Under the pieces are notes generated by a model. It did not search any database. It worked only from the letters and a program-made list of their open reading frames with translations, and was not told the DNA's origin. Source: Limnomonas spitsbergensis (lineage: Eukaryota > Chlorophyta > Chlorophyceae > Chlamydomonadales). From it: a stretch of 64,000 nucleotides of DNA. Below are positions 49,006-60,483 of this stretch, one piece after another. The translations under genes and the position numbers were made by a program. The stretch spans positions 124,001 through 188,000 of the forward strand of contig JAYJMM010000026.1 of NCBI GenBank assembly GCA_037349105.1, given 5' to 3'. How positions within the stretch are numbered: position 1 is the first letter of the stretch; the number at the start of each line of letters is the position of its first letter.

Positions 49006-52000
49006 ATGATGAGGCCAATACGGGTACCTGGTCGCTGTCGCTTTTACGGGACCGTAGTCACTAGTATTCGGTCGCACAGTTTTGCAGCTAGAGGTGTTCA
49101 AGCTGTCCTGCTTTATTCGTCACGTCACGTCAAGGGGCAAGGTTTGGCAGGGCTAGCGTTTTCAGAAGGAGGAGCATCCGAGGAGGGGCGTACCGAGAAG
49201 CGGCCTCGTGAGCCCTTCATTTTCGAGCAGGCCGCTCTCGAGGCAGCCCTTGCTGCCCCAGATCTCCTAGAAAGCAAGCAAATGTTTGCAGACGTGTTCG
49301 ACGCATTTAAGCGCGACGGCCACTGCACCGTGAGGCCCCGGTCTGCAGGACCCAATAACATCAGCTATACATCCCAGTGGGGGACATTGGCAACCCACTC
49401 GGCGATCCTGGCCTGTCGGCCGATATCGGAGAAGAGGAAGGCAAGCGACCCAGAGGCTCGTTACCATTTGGGTAAGTGAAGTTGTATCAGGGTAGGGGAA
49501 GCTGGGCTGACTGAAGACTCTGGTTGGCATATGGTATGGGAGGTGTGCTTGCTTGGCTCTAAGAAAGATCTTTCAGATTTCAGATTGTGTTTGGTTGCGA
49601 TGAGGCCGGTTTAACTGTGTAGGGACTGCTGAGAACTACTGAGCTAGTGAGATTTTGGAAACAATTTGTTTTTGCATTCAGGCTGGAGCCAGCAGCAAGC
49701 CTCACGCTCGTTTGAGAAACCTGGCAACGGACAAGACTCTGTCTACTATGTCAATCCCGCGAGAGAGGAAGGCGGCTTTTCAACACTCCAGGTGGCGCCA
49801 CTGAAGATCAAAATTGGCTCCTTTCCTTCCGAACACCATTTTGAATTCTAGTTTTGCAAATTTCATACTGGTAGCATAAACTGCCTGCTACCTCCTCCTT
49901 CGATAGTCCTCCCATGGCAAGTTCACCTTCCTCCCATCTTCCCGCCACCTCGACCCTCACATCTTCAATTGCCCCCCCATGGCAAGTTTACCTTCCTCCC
50001 ATCTTCCCCAGCACCCCCTCGACCCTCACACCTTCAATTGTCCTCCCATGGCAAGTTCACCCTCCTCCTAGTTCCCCCTCTTTTCACCCTGAATATGGGG
50101 TGCAATGTTGCGCTGAAGGGGATGACGGTTTGAGTTCCCAACCTGGCCCCCTCCTGATTACTGAACACCGCTGCTACCCGCTCCTGCCCTCTTGCAAAAT
50201 AGGTATGCGTTGAGTCTCTTTACAACAACCCTACGGTGTCGGACGCTACAGAGGCGGCGAACATTCCCATGCCTCCACACCTCATCGGCAACATGCTGTC
50301 CTTCACCCACCCAAATCTCTGGCCAGCTAGACCCAAAGTAGGTTTACTTGAGCGGTTTACTTGAGCGGTTTGCTTCAGCTCCCATTCAGCTAAAACGCGG
50401 CATGTGGCCATTAAGGACTGGTGCAAAAAACCCTGGCGCTCAGTAGGCTACCAGCCGTAGGCCGGTCAACTAATGTCTAGTCCCACTTGGCCCAGTAGTG
50501 GCCTCATGGCAGCCCCTCAAAGGCGGTCTGGAGTGCGGTAATAACTAAAGATTGTTGCACCATCCAGACAGAATGCACCATTATTGCCAACATTGAACAC
50601 GGTAATTCTTCATTGGAAATAGGGTATATTCAGAGCTTGGGCTCGCACCAATGTTGGGGCAGAGGGTCGATAATTCAGTTGTTTCAGTCTAGCGTAAGTG
50701 TTCTCAGCTAAATCACGAAGAGGATTGCATCTCGGGCAGCCCAAACTTATTTCCTGGCCGGGCAAGCTTGCTTGCATGCAGCTCCACAGTTGAATCCTTC
50801 TGCAAAACATAATTCAGTGAAATAGATACCCCGCCCTCTCAACGGCTGCTTTCGAAAGACGTGTATGTATGCCCCCTGTCCCCTGATGCCCAGGGCCTGG
50901 AACCTGCCTTCATGCGCCTGGGTGGCGGGCAAGTGGAGCTGGGCCTCGTCACCATCGGCGCTTTGGATCAGCATTTGAGCGGCCTGTATGACCTTGCTGT
51001 CAGCACAAATGGATGCTCAACCGTCCAGATGTCCGGCACCAACCAGCAGGGGGCATGCGCGGCCAGAGCATCATGCCCAAAAGCACCGTCCACACCCTCA
51101 GGCTGCAAGCCCGCTCTTGGGCGGTCTGGGTGTCAAGGTGCCAGTACAGGCCCCCTGCTGGCCGGTTTCAAGGACAGCCAGACGCACAAGTGTAGGCTGG
51201 CTCACTACTTGCCCGTTGTGGAAGCTCCAAACTGCGGAACAAAAGAGCCAAGCGACAGTGAAGGGATTCTGGTTTGGAGAAAGTGGTAAGCCATTACTGA
51301 TGTGAGCGTGCTGCCTAACCTTGTTGGATGTTCTGATCCCTCTAAGTACCTACCTCATGGAACACTGCACTGTTACAAATCATACTCTGCAGCATCGATT
51401 GCTTTTAAGCGGTGTCATCATTCCCGATTTGGGCCACGAGTCCTCAGTCCAGCTTGCTTAAGGCCTGCTGAGGGGCACACATGACACGGTCCCGGACACA
51501 GGGTTAAACAGTATCTCTGGGTACACATGGGGCCTGTGGCCTACAGGAGGCTGAACTCACTATCATGACACTCATCTGCAAGGTCCCTCCTTCTCCAACA
51601 TGCATGCCCACTAGTGAGCTCCCCTCTCTCCTTCTCTGACAGGCACACCGACCTTTCAGGTCTGACGCTGGTCACGAGGGCCGTGCACTGTCCTCTCAAG
51701 CCGCAGCCTACGGGCGCGCATGGCATCCACGAGGTATGTACCATGTACCTTGCGAACACATGTCTTCTGCACCTTTTAGCACTTCGACGTCGGGCATGAG
51801 CGCCGCTAGGAGATTCATACGCTGGCAGCCCAGGCTTCCTAGATTCCTTTGTGTGCTGGTTGTGGTGCCCCCTGTTGCCATGTGTCCGAGCGCCACTATG
51901 TTAATCATACAGCGCTTTCAATGCGTCATGGCCTACGACCGAAGGGCCTGGTACAGTACCTCCTTCTGACTGGGCCACCGGCAACAGACAGATTTTGGTC

Positions 52001-53962
52001 GTCCCAATGGGCCATTAGTGGTCAACCGACAGCCTCCCATCGGTAGTTGAGTGCACGCTAAAAGACAGAGTGGTGCTTTGCTGATTCAAATTCCAGCAAA
52101 AGGGAGCACAGGCGGCTCAGCCTTCCCCGCATGGGGGTCGGGTTCGTTGAAGGCTTTCCTTTTTTGTTTTGCCACTCCTCTTGCGTTACCACTCTCATGC
52201 CTCACAATCTCGTTCATGGCCTCTGTCAAGATAACACCAGTGTTCTTTTAGTGCGCACCATGCCACATTTTGGAAGGCGGCTCGAAGCCACCACTGTGCC
52301 CATGGGAATTAAGTCTTAAACGGCCTTAGCCAGAGAACCAAGCAGCAGGGCGAGCTGCATCATGCCCCCAGGGCAGTAGGCTGTGAGGTAGCTGAGATGT
52401 TGCTCAAGCTCATAAGACATCAGGGGCTTGAGCAACAACTGGGGGGCTTAAGCAACAAGTATCTACAGTACATCTTTGACACCCCACACCCAAGACAACT
52501 CTCTCATGCCATGTTTTTTTTGATGTCTCAGGTGAAAAACCCAGACCCCTACGCCGGACTTTACATCCGCACACCGTCTGGGAAGGAGTTCAAACCCCAG
52601 ATTCCAGATGACGCAGTGCTGATTTTCGTCGGCAAAGCCATTGAGGTGGGCTGAAATGAGGGCGGCATGCCACCCCTACCATTAGGGATCACGGTGATGT
52701 CATTATTTGATTGTGCAATTAACTACTCTATCTCTTCGTTGAACCCCAGTTCTCCCCGAGGGAGGGGGGGGGGGCACTGTGGGGCTATATTTTAGGTAGA
52801 ACTAGGCAACATGAGAAGGGGCCTGTCACCTAGGGGGTTAGACGAGTCCCCCCAAACAAGGGGTTTCGGCCGGGACGGAGACTCTCCGCGCAAAAAGTTC
52901 GACAGGAGAAAAAGAACATTTCCTTCTGTTTTGAAAAGCGTAAGTCCTAGATACCAGTAAGAAAAATTTCGCTCGTAAAGACCCCATCCCAAGGGTCGAC
53001 GGCGGTTGTCAGGGGTCTTGTCCGAACCCTAAGTGACAGGCCCCCTAACATGGGTTTGATTCATTTTGTCTTGTTTTACCGTTTGAAATCTGTACACCAG
53101 CTGCTGTAATTGATTCCAGTTGATGTGCTCTGTTGAGCCGATTGGATAAAGCCCCCCTCCAAAGATGCAGTTGCTTGCCTAAACAATAGTGGTGTTACTG
53201 GGTTCTGAAGGCAATCAAGAGGTGGGGCAGGACACAAAAAAGCCGTTTCATGCGAATTTGTGGGAAAAAGTTGCTTTAATCCCTCCCCTCTCTCATCAGT
53301 CGGTCCTCCCCTATGGAAATGTTTATGGCTGGGTCAAGCTGGTGAAAAGCGCTGACGCATAATGGTCTTGGCACGGACATTGCCGCTGATGTTGCGACGG
53401 AGGTGCCTTCATCCTCCAGAGCCCCTGCCCTGTGTACTCCCCTTTTTGAATCCATTTAAGGTAGCATTTAGCCGTGAGTAGTAATGTAATATGGGGATCG
53501 AAGCGGAGCCGATGGGCCAATACCACAATGGGTGAATGAGGTTGCGCTCATGTGATTTGCTTAAGGGGTGAGCGGGCCTGCTTACTTAGGGATGGCCACA
53601 GGATGTGCTAGCTTCCACGGGTATGGCATATGTGCCTCTAGCAGCCTGTTGTCGCTCCAAAGCATTTGTATCTCCTTGTCAATGCCCAGGAGCTGACCGG
53701 AGGCTTGCTGAAGGCGACTCCTCATATGGTGCGCGCTGCACGTGGCCCGGACGCTGCTGACATCAGCCGCCACACCTTCATCACCTTCGTCCAGCCAATG
53801 CTAGCAATGCCACTGCAGCCTCTCTGGAATGTGGGGCAGGAGGAGCAGCATGGACAGGGCCTGAACCAGCCCGATGGATCTGTTCTGACATTCGGAGACA
53901 AAGCTCTCCAGACGTTCAAGAAGATGGATTCAAAGCTGAAGAAAGGAGACATTATCGTCTAG
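49006..53962 (+). CDS. Isopenicillin-N-synthase-like 2OG-Fe(II) oxygenase, seven exons
   Basis: Exons inferred from splice sites and phase: 49006-49471, 49682-49791, 50203-50337, 50894-51285, 51643-51733, 52532-52645 and 53690-53962. All introns are GT-AG, and the phases join cleanly (HLG|GWS, WRK-W-HTD). The protein resembles plant 2OG-Fe(II) oxygenases of the At3g63290 type: SFTHPNLWPARPK then GLEPAFMRLGG, KCRLAHYLPVV, WHTDLSGLT (first two iron ligands, His and Asp), DPYAGLYIRTPSG, LTGGLLKATPHMVRAARG (third ligand His) and a DGSVLTFGDKAL end. The members of this family generally oxidise small molecules; the substrate here is unknown. The first exon (FADVFDAFKRDGHCTV) fits the usual N-terminus, but earlier exons and the true start are not excluded. 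The first three exons are also present as a broken copy at 17960-19297. Confidence in the family is good from the last four exons, moderate for the first two. Confidence 0.7.
49911..50070. repeat. Minisatellite in the second intron of the oxygenase gene
   Basis: Two and a half units of about 65-70 bp starting CCCATGGCAAGTT. Units differ by small gaps and substitutions. Same array as at 18880-19032. Confidence 0.65.
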
Positions 53963-55480
53963 ATGTTCCTCGTCATGACTTTTTGTCAGTGACGCCATGG
54001 ACGTGGACTTACATGAGGATGGAACTCGAGCGAGAGTGTCAGGCGGTCTGCCTTTCCTTTTATTTTGGGGATGTTTTTTTCGTCTTTTATCTCTTTTGCT
54101 TTCCCTTACTTCCTTGGGTTTCCAAGGAGAAGAGTTAGACGCCGGCGAAAGCAATGCCTTTGCCTCATCTGGGCCCATAGGTGTGATGTCTTTGGCATGA
54201 GGGTGGCATGCCATGACAATCACTAGAAGGACTCAAGCTTTTGCCAATCAAGGACGCATTTACCCGGGGGAGGGGGGGGGGCAAATAGGGAAGCTACGTA
54301 TAAACCCCGTGTCTTAAGTCATAGTATATGTTCCTCGTTGTCTGCGTCCCTGGGTTTCTAGGTTTGGGCGGCCAGCCTTTTACTTCTAGGTTTGGGCACC
54401 CAACTCATCCCTTTCACTATGTAAATGACCATCAGCGCTGCCCTAAGTGCCTGGCCGCAAGGTTACCTACCACATGGCCGTGGTGGCAGCAAGGTTAATG
54501 ATGTATCATCACCTATGGGCCATGCTGAAATGAAGCTATGCCACGTCGGCAAACAAAAAATAGCTATGGAAGCAGTCAGGTCTCCCATAACTACTAGGGC
54601 TGGTTTCATTTATTTTGGCCGCTTGGTGCCGCTCCGATTCCAAAAGTGAAACCTCACTACCGTATAACCACCAGACTCCGCACACCCCAAAGACAAAGAA
54701 TTTGTTTTTTCGTCGCGCAGCTAAAAAGAATTAAAAAACGGTCGCGCAGCGTCGAAATTTGGGGAATTAATCTAATTTCTGGCCAGGCAGGAGTTCTTAC
54801 ATGCACCTGACCGACTCTTCGCGCACCAATTAGGGTGGAAATCTGCGTTCAACTCCGCGCACCGCTGGTTTATTGATTAATTATTAGCGCGCAGCATGTC
54901 CGCGCACCCCAGTAATTATTTATTTACGAGCGGAGTCAAAGAAGTTCTACGGTATACCGGATCCCTCCTTTTCATACGATCCCTCCAGAGGCCCCGAATT
55001 TGTAAGCGCTACATCGCATTATAAATTTATAATCGCCTATTCGCCTTGATTCATTAACGCGCTGGAGTGGCCTTTGCAGAAGCTCTTCAGCGGTGAGGCA
55101 GTCGTTGTTAAGCATCCCCCTCCTAAATTGTTTTCTTGTCGCGTAGCCAAAACACATTTAAGAAACGGCCGAGTAACGGCGGAAATTTGCAGATGATGTA
55201 AGTTAACGCCGCGCATCAGGTACAATCATGTTAATTCAAGTCGGCTGTTTCAGCTAGGTGCCCAACTGTTTGGGCACCTGGCTGACACTCCTTGCAACAG
55301 CAATATTTGAATGAATATCAGCGCGCATCCAAGTCTGTGCATCCAATCATTACTTAATTTTGAACGAAGTCTACCGAGTTTTACGGTAGGATAAGTTTCT
55401 GCCGTAAAATACTTGGCCATTATTATACTACCAATCGCTACAGATTCCAAACTTGACATTACAGACTCAACGTAATTAGT
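53963..55480. other. Intergenic region with a diverged direct repeat
   Basis: No convincing gene. Two similar stretches, near 54.70-54.78 and 55.13-55.21 kb, share a GTCGCG(C/T)AGC block, then AAACGG and GAAATTTG at similar spacing. They may be remains of a short interspersed or solo terminal repeat. A G-rich run lies at about 54.26-54.28 kb. Confidence 0.35.
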
Positions 55481-55535
55481 AACCTATAATGGACGCAGCA
55501 TCCAGCCACACACATATTCACATCCACGCAAGCCA

Positions 55536-56840
55536 TTACCCCGCCGTGTCACCTGCCATCCCCTCCTCGGCATCAGTATCCTCATCCCCAGTCTTTTTGG
55601 CTGCCTTTTCGCTAATCGCACTCGGAGCTTTTGGGCTGCCAAAGCTCGTGTGGCTGGCATCCGCATCTGACACCAGGGGGAAGCCTTTAGACCTCAGGGC
55701 TAGGATGCAGGCTATCTCCACCTTCCTAGCCTGGTTCTTGGCCCCGGAGTCCATGAGCACGTAAGCCAGCTCCAACCTGGGACCTGACGAAACACGAACA
55801 CAACATAAATATTAGGCATTGAAAGATGACGCGATCTTAGCATGGTTTATATCGAAGTTGCCGAACCTATGCTGCCTTCGCTTCTGCCCCTACTCCTGCC
55901 CTTGATGACTTGTATAGTATGCATACACAACCAGCGTGTCCAACCCCGCTGACCTCTGTGCTTGCACTTGCGCGGAGCTCTGGTGCTATGGTGCCTGTTC
56001 CAGGAAAAGAGATACAAGCAAGAGTGCTTAGAGCAGAACAAATAAACATGGTTACTTCCCCTCGTGATGACCATTCAGGAAATAGCAATGGCCTTCCAAT
56101 TCTGAGAAGAGGGGGTGCTTCATCTGTCAACATGTGTGAACAATCTGTGAACAACAACTGCCAACATCAGCGTTTTCTCTCACTTGTTCCGGGCCTTGAG
56201 GTTGTCTGTTTCACCACCATATAGAAAGCCCGTCGCGTACCTGTCATCAGGGGACAATCCTGATTCATGCAAGGAACTCGAAACATTGCTAGGGCAAACA
56301 GGGACATGGGCATCCATGCGCCCGATCAATCCATGGACTACAATGATTGTAATGTACAATGGTCAGGAACCGGTCGGCACTCTCCCACCTGACAATGTAT
56401 ACCACGGAGTGCTGCAAGTGTGCAGACGGCACCCTCATTCCTGCCCCCATGATGTGGACGACCGGGTCTGAGGCAGCAGGCCAGGGGATCACATCCTCCC
56501 CAAAATCGAACTTCCTTTCCACCACGCCTTTCAGGATCTCTGCAACATCTTGTATGGTGAAGCCTCCTGTGACCTCAGCCGCCTCAGCAGCTGGGAAGGC
56601 TGTGTCCAGGTCATCACTGCTCTGGTCCGGGCCTCCATAGCTGCTCTGGTCTGGGGTCTGGCAGGTCTGGGCAACGCGAATTCCAGACCCTGCCGTATCC
56701 TCCGCCTTTCCCAGCTCCTCTGGGTCAGCTGCAGCGTTGCCGGCAGCCCCGGGCTTCAAGTGCTTCCCGGCCTGGAGGATCTGATGCAGCTCGACCGCCC
56801 TGGCCACCACATTGGCTCCCATGCCGTTGGCCCGCGCCAC
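55536..56840 (-). CDS. Possible two-exon fragment of an unrecognised gene
   Basis: A minus-strand open block begins at 56840 right after a CCTTCAG acceptor. It reads VARANGMGANVVARAVELHQ, an acidic linker, then GFTIQDVAEILKGVVERKFD and DPVVHIMGAGMRVP, with a possible GTATAC donor near 56.40 kb. A second block starts at 55776 after a TCCCAG acceptor, LELAYVLMDSGAKNQARKVE to a Lys/Glu-rich end at 55536. Whether they belong to one transcript is uncertain, and upstream exons must lie beyond 56.85 kb. I do not recognise the family. The GMGANVVARAVELHQIL stretch is faintly like an Alba-type helix, too weak to assign. Confidence 0.35.
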
Positions 56841-56979
56841 CTGAAGGCAACAGATCAGGTTGATACCCTTATGATACCCCGATGGCCAAGCACTTGGCTC
56901 CCTGACATCCTCGCCAAGGCATATGAATCGTATTTATTTAGTCGTGGTACTCAGAACCAGTTTCCGCACGTGTCGTAAT

Positions 56980-58520
56980 GTAGTCAATATTTTATGTCAC
57001 ATGCAGATTTCATGGCCAACAAAAAGTGTCTCTTCCTGGATAAAGTTTCAGGAGCAAAAATCAACGTATTCAATGTTTTAGGATACCGTGTTTAAGTTTC
57101 AAGATCAAGGGATCCTGTTAGAAGATGAAGTCTGCCATTTCTAGTTGTAGTAGGATTTCCCATGAGAATGTCTGAAGTCGGAACATTTCGAGGCCATTCA
57201 AAATTCACCGTTCTCAGCGCAAATATAGAGGATCTGGATAGCGGATCTACTCAGCCTCAAACCAATCTTCTGCAAAGAGTCCTGGAGAGTGGGCTGCAGA
57301 GACTGCTGTTCCACACACACACTTAAAGCTGGCATTCTAAATGCCAAACCATCAGAATGCTCAAAATTGACAACCTCCACCGCTTGATCCGTTATCAGCA
57401 CACCTTGAAGGCCAAGCTCTCAAAGCAAGTCCCAAATACGATGCGCCATGTAGCGGCAGCTTCTTCCAACCCTAGGCGTGAACCTGATGCACACACGGGA
57501 AGCCATCCATTGGGGAGCTGGGGAGCAAGCAGGCAAGGTTTTAGCAGGGTTAAGCAGGTTTTAGCAGGTCAAGGTTAAGGTCAGCTTTTAGCAGGTTCTA
57601 GCAAGTTTTAGCAGATATTAGCAGGTCAAGGTTAAGGTCAGGTTTTAGCAGGTCTAGGTCTTAAGAGGTTCTACAATCAGCAGGTTAGCCTTTTTAGTGC
57701 CTAGATTGGCCTATTGACTGCATGCCCCGATAAGCTTGGGAAGGAAGAGAGGAGGCCACACGTCACACTACATGTGGCTTTAGTCAAATGACGCAGGAAT
57801 GCAATGTTTGCCAGCGTTTTTTCATCAGACAGGCAACAACCGGCATTTTCTTCAGTCTACACTAGAACCCCATCCCCGCGTGGCCCGGCAATATGTTCAG
57901 CTTAGGTTCAGCAACTTCCTGGCCTTTGGCTTGAGGTCCCATGCATATTCCGCCATGCAGCTTGGACCTGTACCTCTGGTGGGTCCCAAGTTAAGCACAA
58001 ATTTGACAGTTGAAACCGGCAAAGCTAGGAACACAAGAAGCACTGGCCTTTCCAGACCCCAAATCAACATTGGCAAGGATAAATGTTCAAGCTCACCTCC
58101 TGCTCTCCTATGACCGCTCTTCTCCTTCACCTCCATGCACATGTTGACAACCTGACCGCTGGCCTCCCTTTCCTTCATTAAACCCACCTGTCGGCACAAA
58201 CAGGTTGGATGCGTTTGAATAGGTTAAGCAAAGCCATGACCAGTAAGGCGCCGTGCAGAGCTTTTGAGAAACGCATTTGTCTCTGGGGTGGGACAGAGCA
58301 TTGCTAAGATTTTGTATGAGGGTGAAAATGGCTTGTTCATTGTGTCCTCGGTCATGAAGATCCCACAAAATGCCTTGAGGCATCGAAGCGAAGGAAGTCC
58401 TTGCGTGTGGATTGTGGGAGCGTTTGTAGGACTCAGGGGCCACTCACTCAAAAGCTTGACATCCAAACGGGCAACTGGGGAGCACTGGAACAGTGATGCC
58501 AACTACACATATTACAGCAG
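56980..58520. other. Unassigned, probably intergenic or intronic
   Basis: Only short open frames, no recognised domain. It contains the TTTTAGCAGG tandem repeat described separately. Gypsy Gag similarity begins abruptly near 58.53 kb. Confidence 0.4.
57535..57690. repeat. TTTTAGCAGG-type short tandem repeat
   Basis: About ten degenerate units of roughly 10-12 bp (AGGTTTTAGCAGG and variants). The longer motif AGCAGGTCAAGGTTAAGGTCAG occurs twice with small changes, so there is higher-order structure. Superficially telomere-like in its TTTTAG core, but not a clean telomeric array. Confidence 0.65.
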
Positions 58521-58527
58521 GCGTCGG

Positions 58528-58887
58528 CTGGAAGAGGAGACAGTGGAAGCGTTTGCTCACAGATTGCTGTCAACAGCAGAGTTGCTGCAGATCTCAAGGG
58601 ATGCAGTGGACCACTTCGGCAGGCGGCACTCTGTCTCGCACATGTTCCATGACGGACTGCAAGCTGCTGCTAAAGCAAAGCTGAGCAAGTTCGTTATGAC
58701 AGTGCCCGGGTACCTCAACATGACGGATGAAGATCAGATCGCCGTACTGACACAGCAAGTGGTGTTGTGGGAGAAGTTTGCCCTGGAAATGGGGGACCTG
58801 GGAGGTGCAAGCCTCCAGCAGATGGCCAACAGCGGGCCTAGCCAGGGGGAGGCGCAGTCCAACAGGGGAAGAAGAGAGAGAACATGA
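58528..58887 (+). pseudogene. gag: Gypsy gag fragment: capsid-like region
   Basis: EETVEAFAHRLLSTAELLQI, HFGRRHSVSHMFHDGL and MGDLGGASLQQMA closely match the large Gag (residues 610-730). It is closer to that subfamily than to the plus-strand fragments at 7-10 kb. It starts abruptly at EEETVEAF, the same Gag position at which similarity resumes at 7.33 kb, and ends at an early TGA where the large Gag has a Gly-Gln codon pair. Confidence 0.7.
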
Positions 58888-59022
58888 CAGTGGGAGATGC
58901 GGACGCGCCTTGAAGGGGCAGTGATCCCCGCAGGCTCAGCCGCTGTCCAGCAACTGCGGATTGACAAAGGACTTACATAGGCAGACCAATCTGGGGCACC
59001 AAATTACAGCGCGCGAGGCGCT

Positions 59023-59333
59023 ATGGGGGCAGTCAAGGCATACTACCAGTGTGGCAGCACGGCGCACCTAGCCAGGGACTGCAGGGTGCCCAGGGCCAGG
59101 GATGAGCGCATGCCTGCGCCACTGGCTACTGACATAACACCTGGGCAGGCCAGGCCGCCGCCGCAGCAGTACCCTCTACCGCCGAGGCCGCAGCAGGGAC
59201 AGACTGCAGGCAGGCCGTACGAGCGGAATCAGAATAACAGGCAGTACCAAAGGCCTGGGCCTGGCAAGGGGGGTCAGGCCCAGCAGGCGGCACACGTGTC
59301 GCACCCAAGCAGCCCAACGGGGCAGGCTGAGCC
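59023..59333 (+). pseudogene. gag: Gypsy gag fragment: first zinc knuckle and linker
   Basis: YYQCGSTAHLARDC has lost the first Cys of the CX2CX4HX4C knuckle (Cys to Tyr). The Gln/Pro-rich linker and AAHVSHPSSPTGQAEPE follow, continuing the large-Gag order from the previous entry. It is cut at 59334 by the 3' tail of a minus-strand LINE. Confidence 0.7.
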
Positions 59334-59351
59334 AGAAAGAAAGAAAGAAAG
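59334..59351 (-). repeat. (CTTT)n 3' tail of LINE copy 1
   Basis: AGAAAG repeats on the plus strand, CTTT on the minus strand, at the junction between gag debris and the LINE 3' end. A small hairpin (ACGCCCCA/TGGGGCGT) lies just inside. Simple-repeat tails are common at LINE 3' ends. Confidence 0.6.
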
Positions 59352-60434
59352 CTACGCCCCATTGGGGCGTGGATGTTAAGGAAACAACGCAGCTTGGGGC
59401 CGTAGCCACATCCGCGCCGTTACCATGAGGCAAGAAGAAAGAGGCAACTTCCTCACGGTGGTTTTCTCTTATGGGTGTGTTTAGTTGGCCCAATGTCAGG
59501 CTTCGTGACGGAAAAATATTCGAGTCTACGTCTGGTTTACACTGGTTATGCTTTGCAAGAGTTTTATCGAATGGACATGCATTTTCTGGGCGCATTTCTT
59601 AGCATGGACCGCGGAGATCCCAAGAGACATCATGGCTTCAATTGTGTGCTTATTATAAATAGTGCCCGATGTGCCGATCAAGATTGGGATAATTTTTATG
59701 TTGTTTCGCTGGTGCCCGTTCAAGATTAGTAGGTCAACAAGGTCGGTGTGCTGGTTTAAGCAAGCTTTTAATTGGTCCCCATGCTCGGTGTCTTTACAAT
59801 ACTTGAATTCCCCAATGTGGACTACAGCGTCCTTCTTTTGTCCTGTCGTTTGCATCAACAACATGTCAGGCTGCATTTTTATTTTCCTTTGGACGGCTCC
59901 AAGTGCTGGTGCCTCAGCATTGGGGATTAAGTATGAGGGGACTTTATTCATTAGCATGGCTGGTGCTCCTGCTCTCTCACACTTCTCGGCCGTTCCCAGG
60001 TCTGCCATGACGATGTCCCCTCCCATGCTGCCTTTCGATACAGCCCTCAGCAAAATCCTTCCTGTGCCATGGTGGCGCTCTATGTACATCTTTTGCATTT
60101 CGGGGTGCCTGCATGCGCCTGTGATATGGCCTGCACTGTCATGCTCTCCACACAAGGGGCATTTGTCGGTGGTACTTTTGCCCCACCTGAGCGCCACCTT
60201 GTTATTCCAAAGGCATCCATGTCGCCATCGAAGGGCTGTTTTCTTCTCGGCCAGAGTGACTCTCGGGTGGTTAAAGAAACTGTTGCTGAGGGCCCCATTA
60301 GCAATCGATTGAAACCGTTGCCACCCTTGGAAGTATACGCTATCGATGTTGGATCGGCCAAGCTTTTGGCGCTCGTGAATGTGTGTCTTTAGGGCACCCT
60401 TCAGATCTTCTAATCCTTGCGGCTCTACCTGGTT
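59352..60434 (-). pseudogene. 5'-truncated LINE copy: zinc motif and restriction-like endonuclease
   Basis: The open frame 59526-60197 has CPLCGEHDSAGHITGAC (CX2CX7HX4C), then QPDMLLMQTTG and VVHIGEFKYC, a PD...ExK arrangement typical of the restriction-like endonuclease of R2-type LINEs, then IIPILIGTSGTIYNKHT. Sequence upstream to 60.42 kb (GLEDLKGALKTHIHERQKLG, KKTALRWRHGCLWNNK) belongs to the same protein in another register. RT and RNase H are missing: it is 5' truncated where the tail of the next LINE begins. 3' noncoding sequence runs from 59525 to the tail. Confidence 0.7.
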
Positions 60435-60450
60435 AGAAAGAAAGAAAGAA
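60435..60450 (-). repeat. (CTTT)n 3' tail of LINE copy 2
   Basis: The same simple repeat as at 59334-59351, at the 3' end of the longer LINE copy and directly upstream of the truncated one. Confidence 0.55.
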
Positions 60451-60483
60451 ATCGCTTGAGCGTGGCTTGAGGAATACGGGATT

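Larger units (their letters stand above)
19315..50354. repeat. Tandem segmental duplication, copy 2, interrupted by 19.4 kb
   Basis: The second copy is 19315-28116 plus 47514-50354 (8,802 + 2,841 = 11,643 bp, against 11,645 for copy 1). The intervening 28117-47513 is absent from copy 1 and contains a LINE fragment with the large gypsy element nested in it. Right of 50354 the sequence runs on into the intact oxygenase gene, so this end is the original locus. Confidence 0.85.

Noticed and set aside
54700..55220. A short LTR element defined by the two similar GTCGCG...AAACGG stretches.
   Set aside because: Similarity is low, there are no TG/CA ends, no target duplication and no coding remnant. 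Recorded only as a diverged repeat.
55489..55764. Plus-strand 91-codon frame as a membrane protein gene.
   Set aside because: It is antisense to the better-supported minus-strand exon with acceptor site and Lys/Glu-rich end; no family resemblance.
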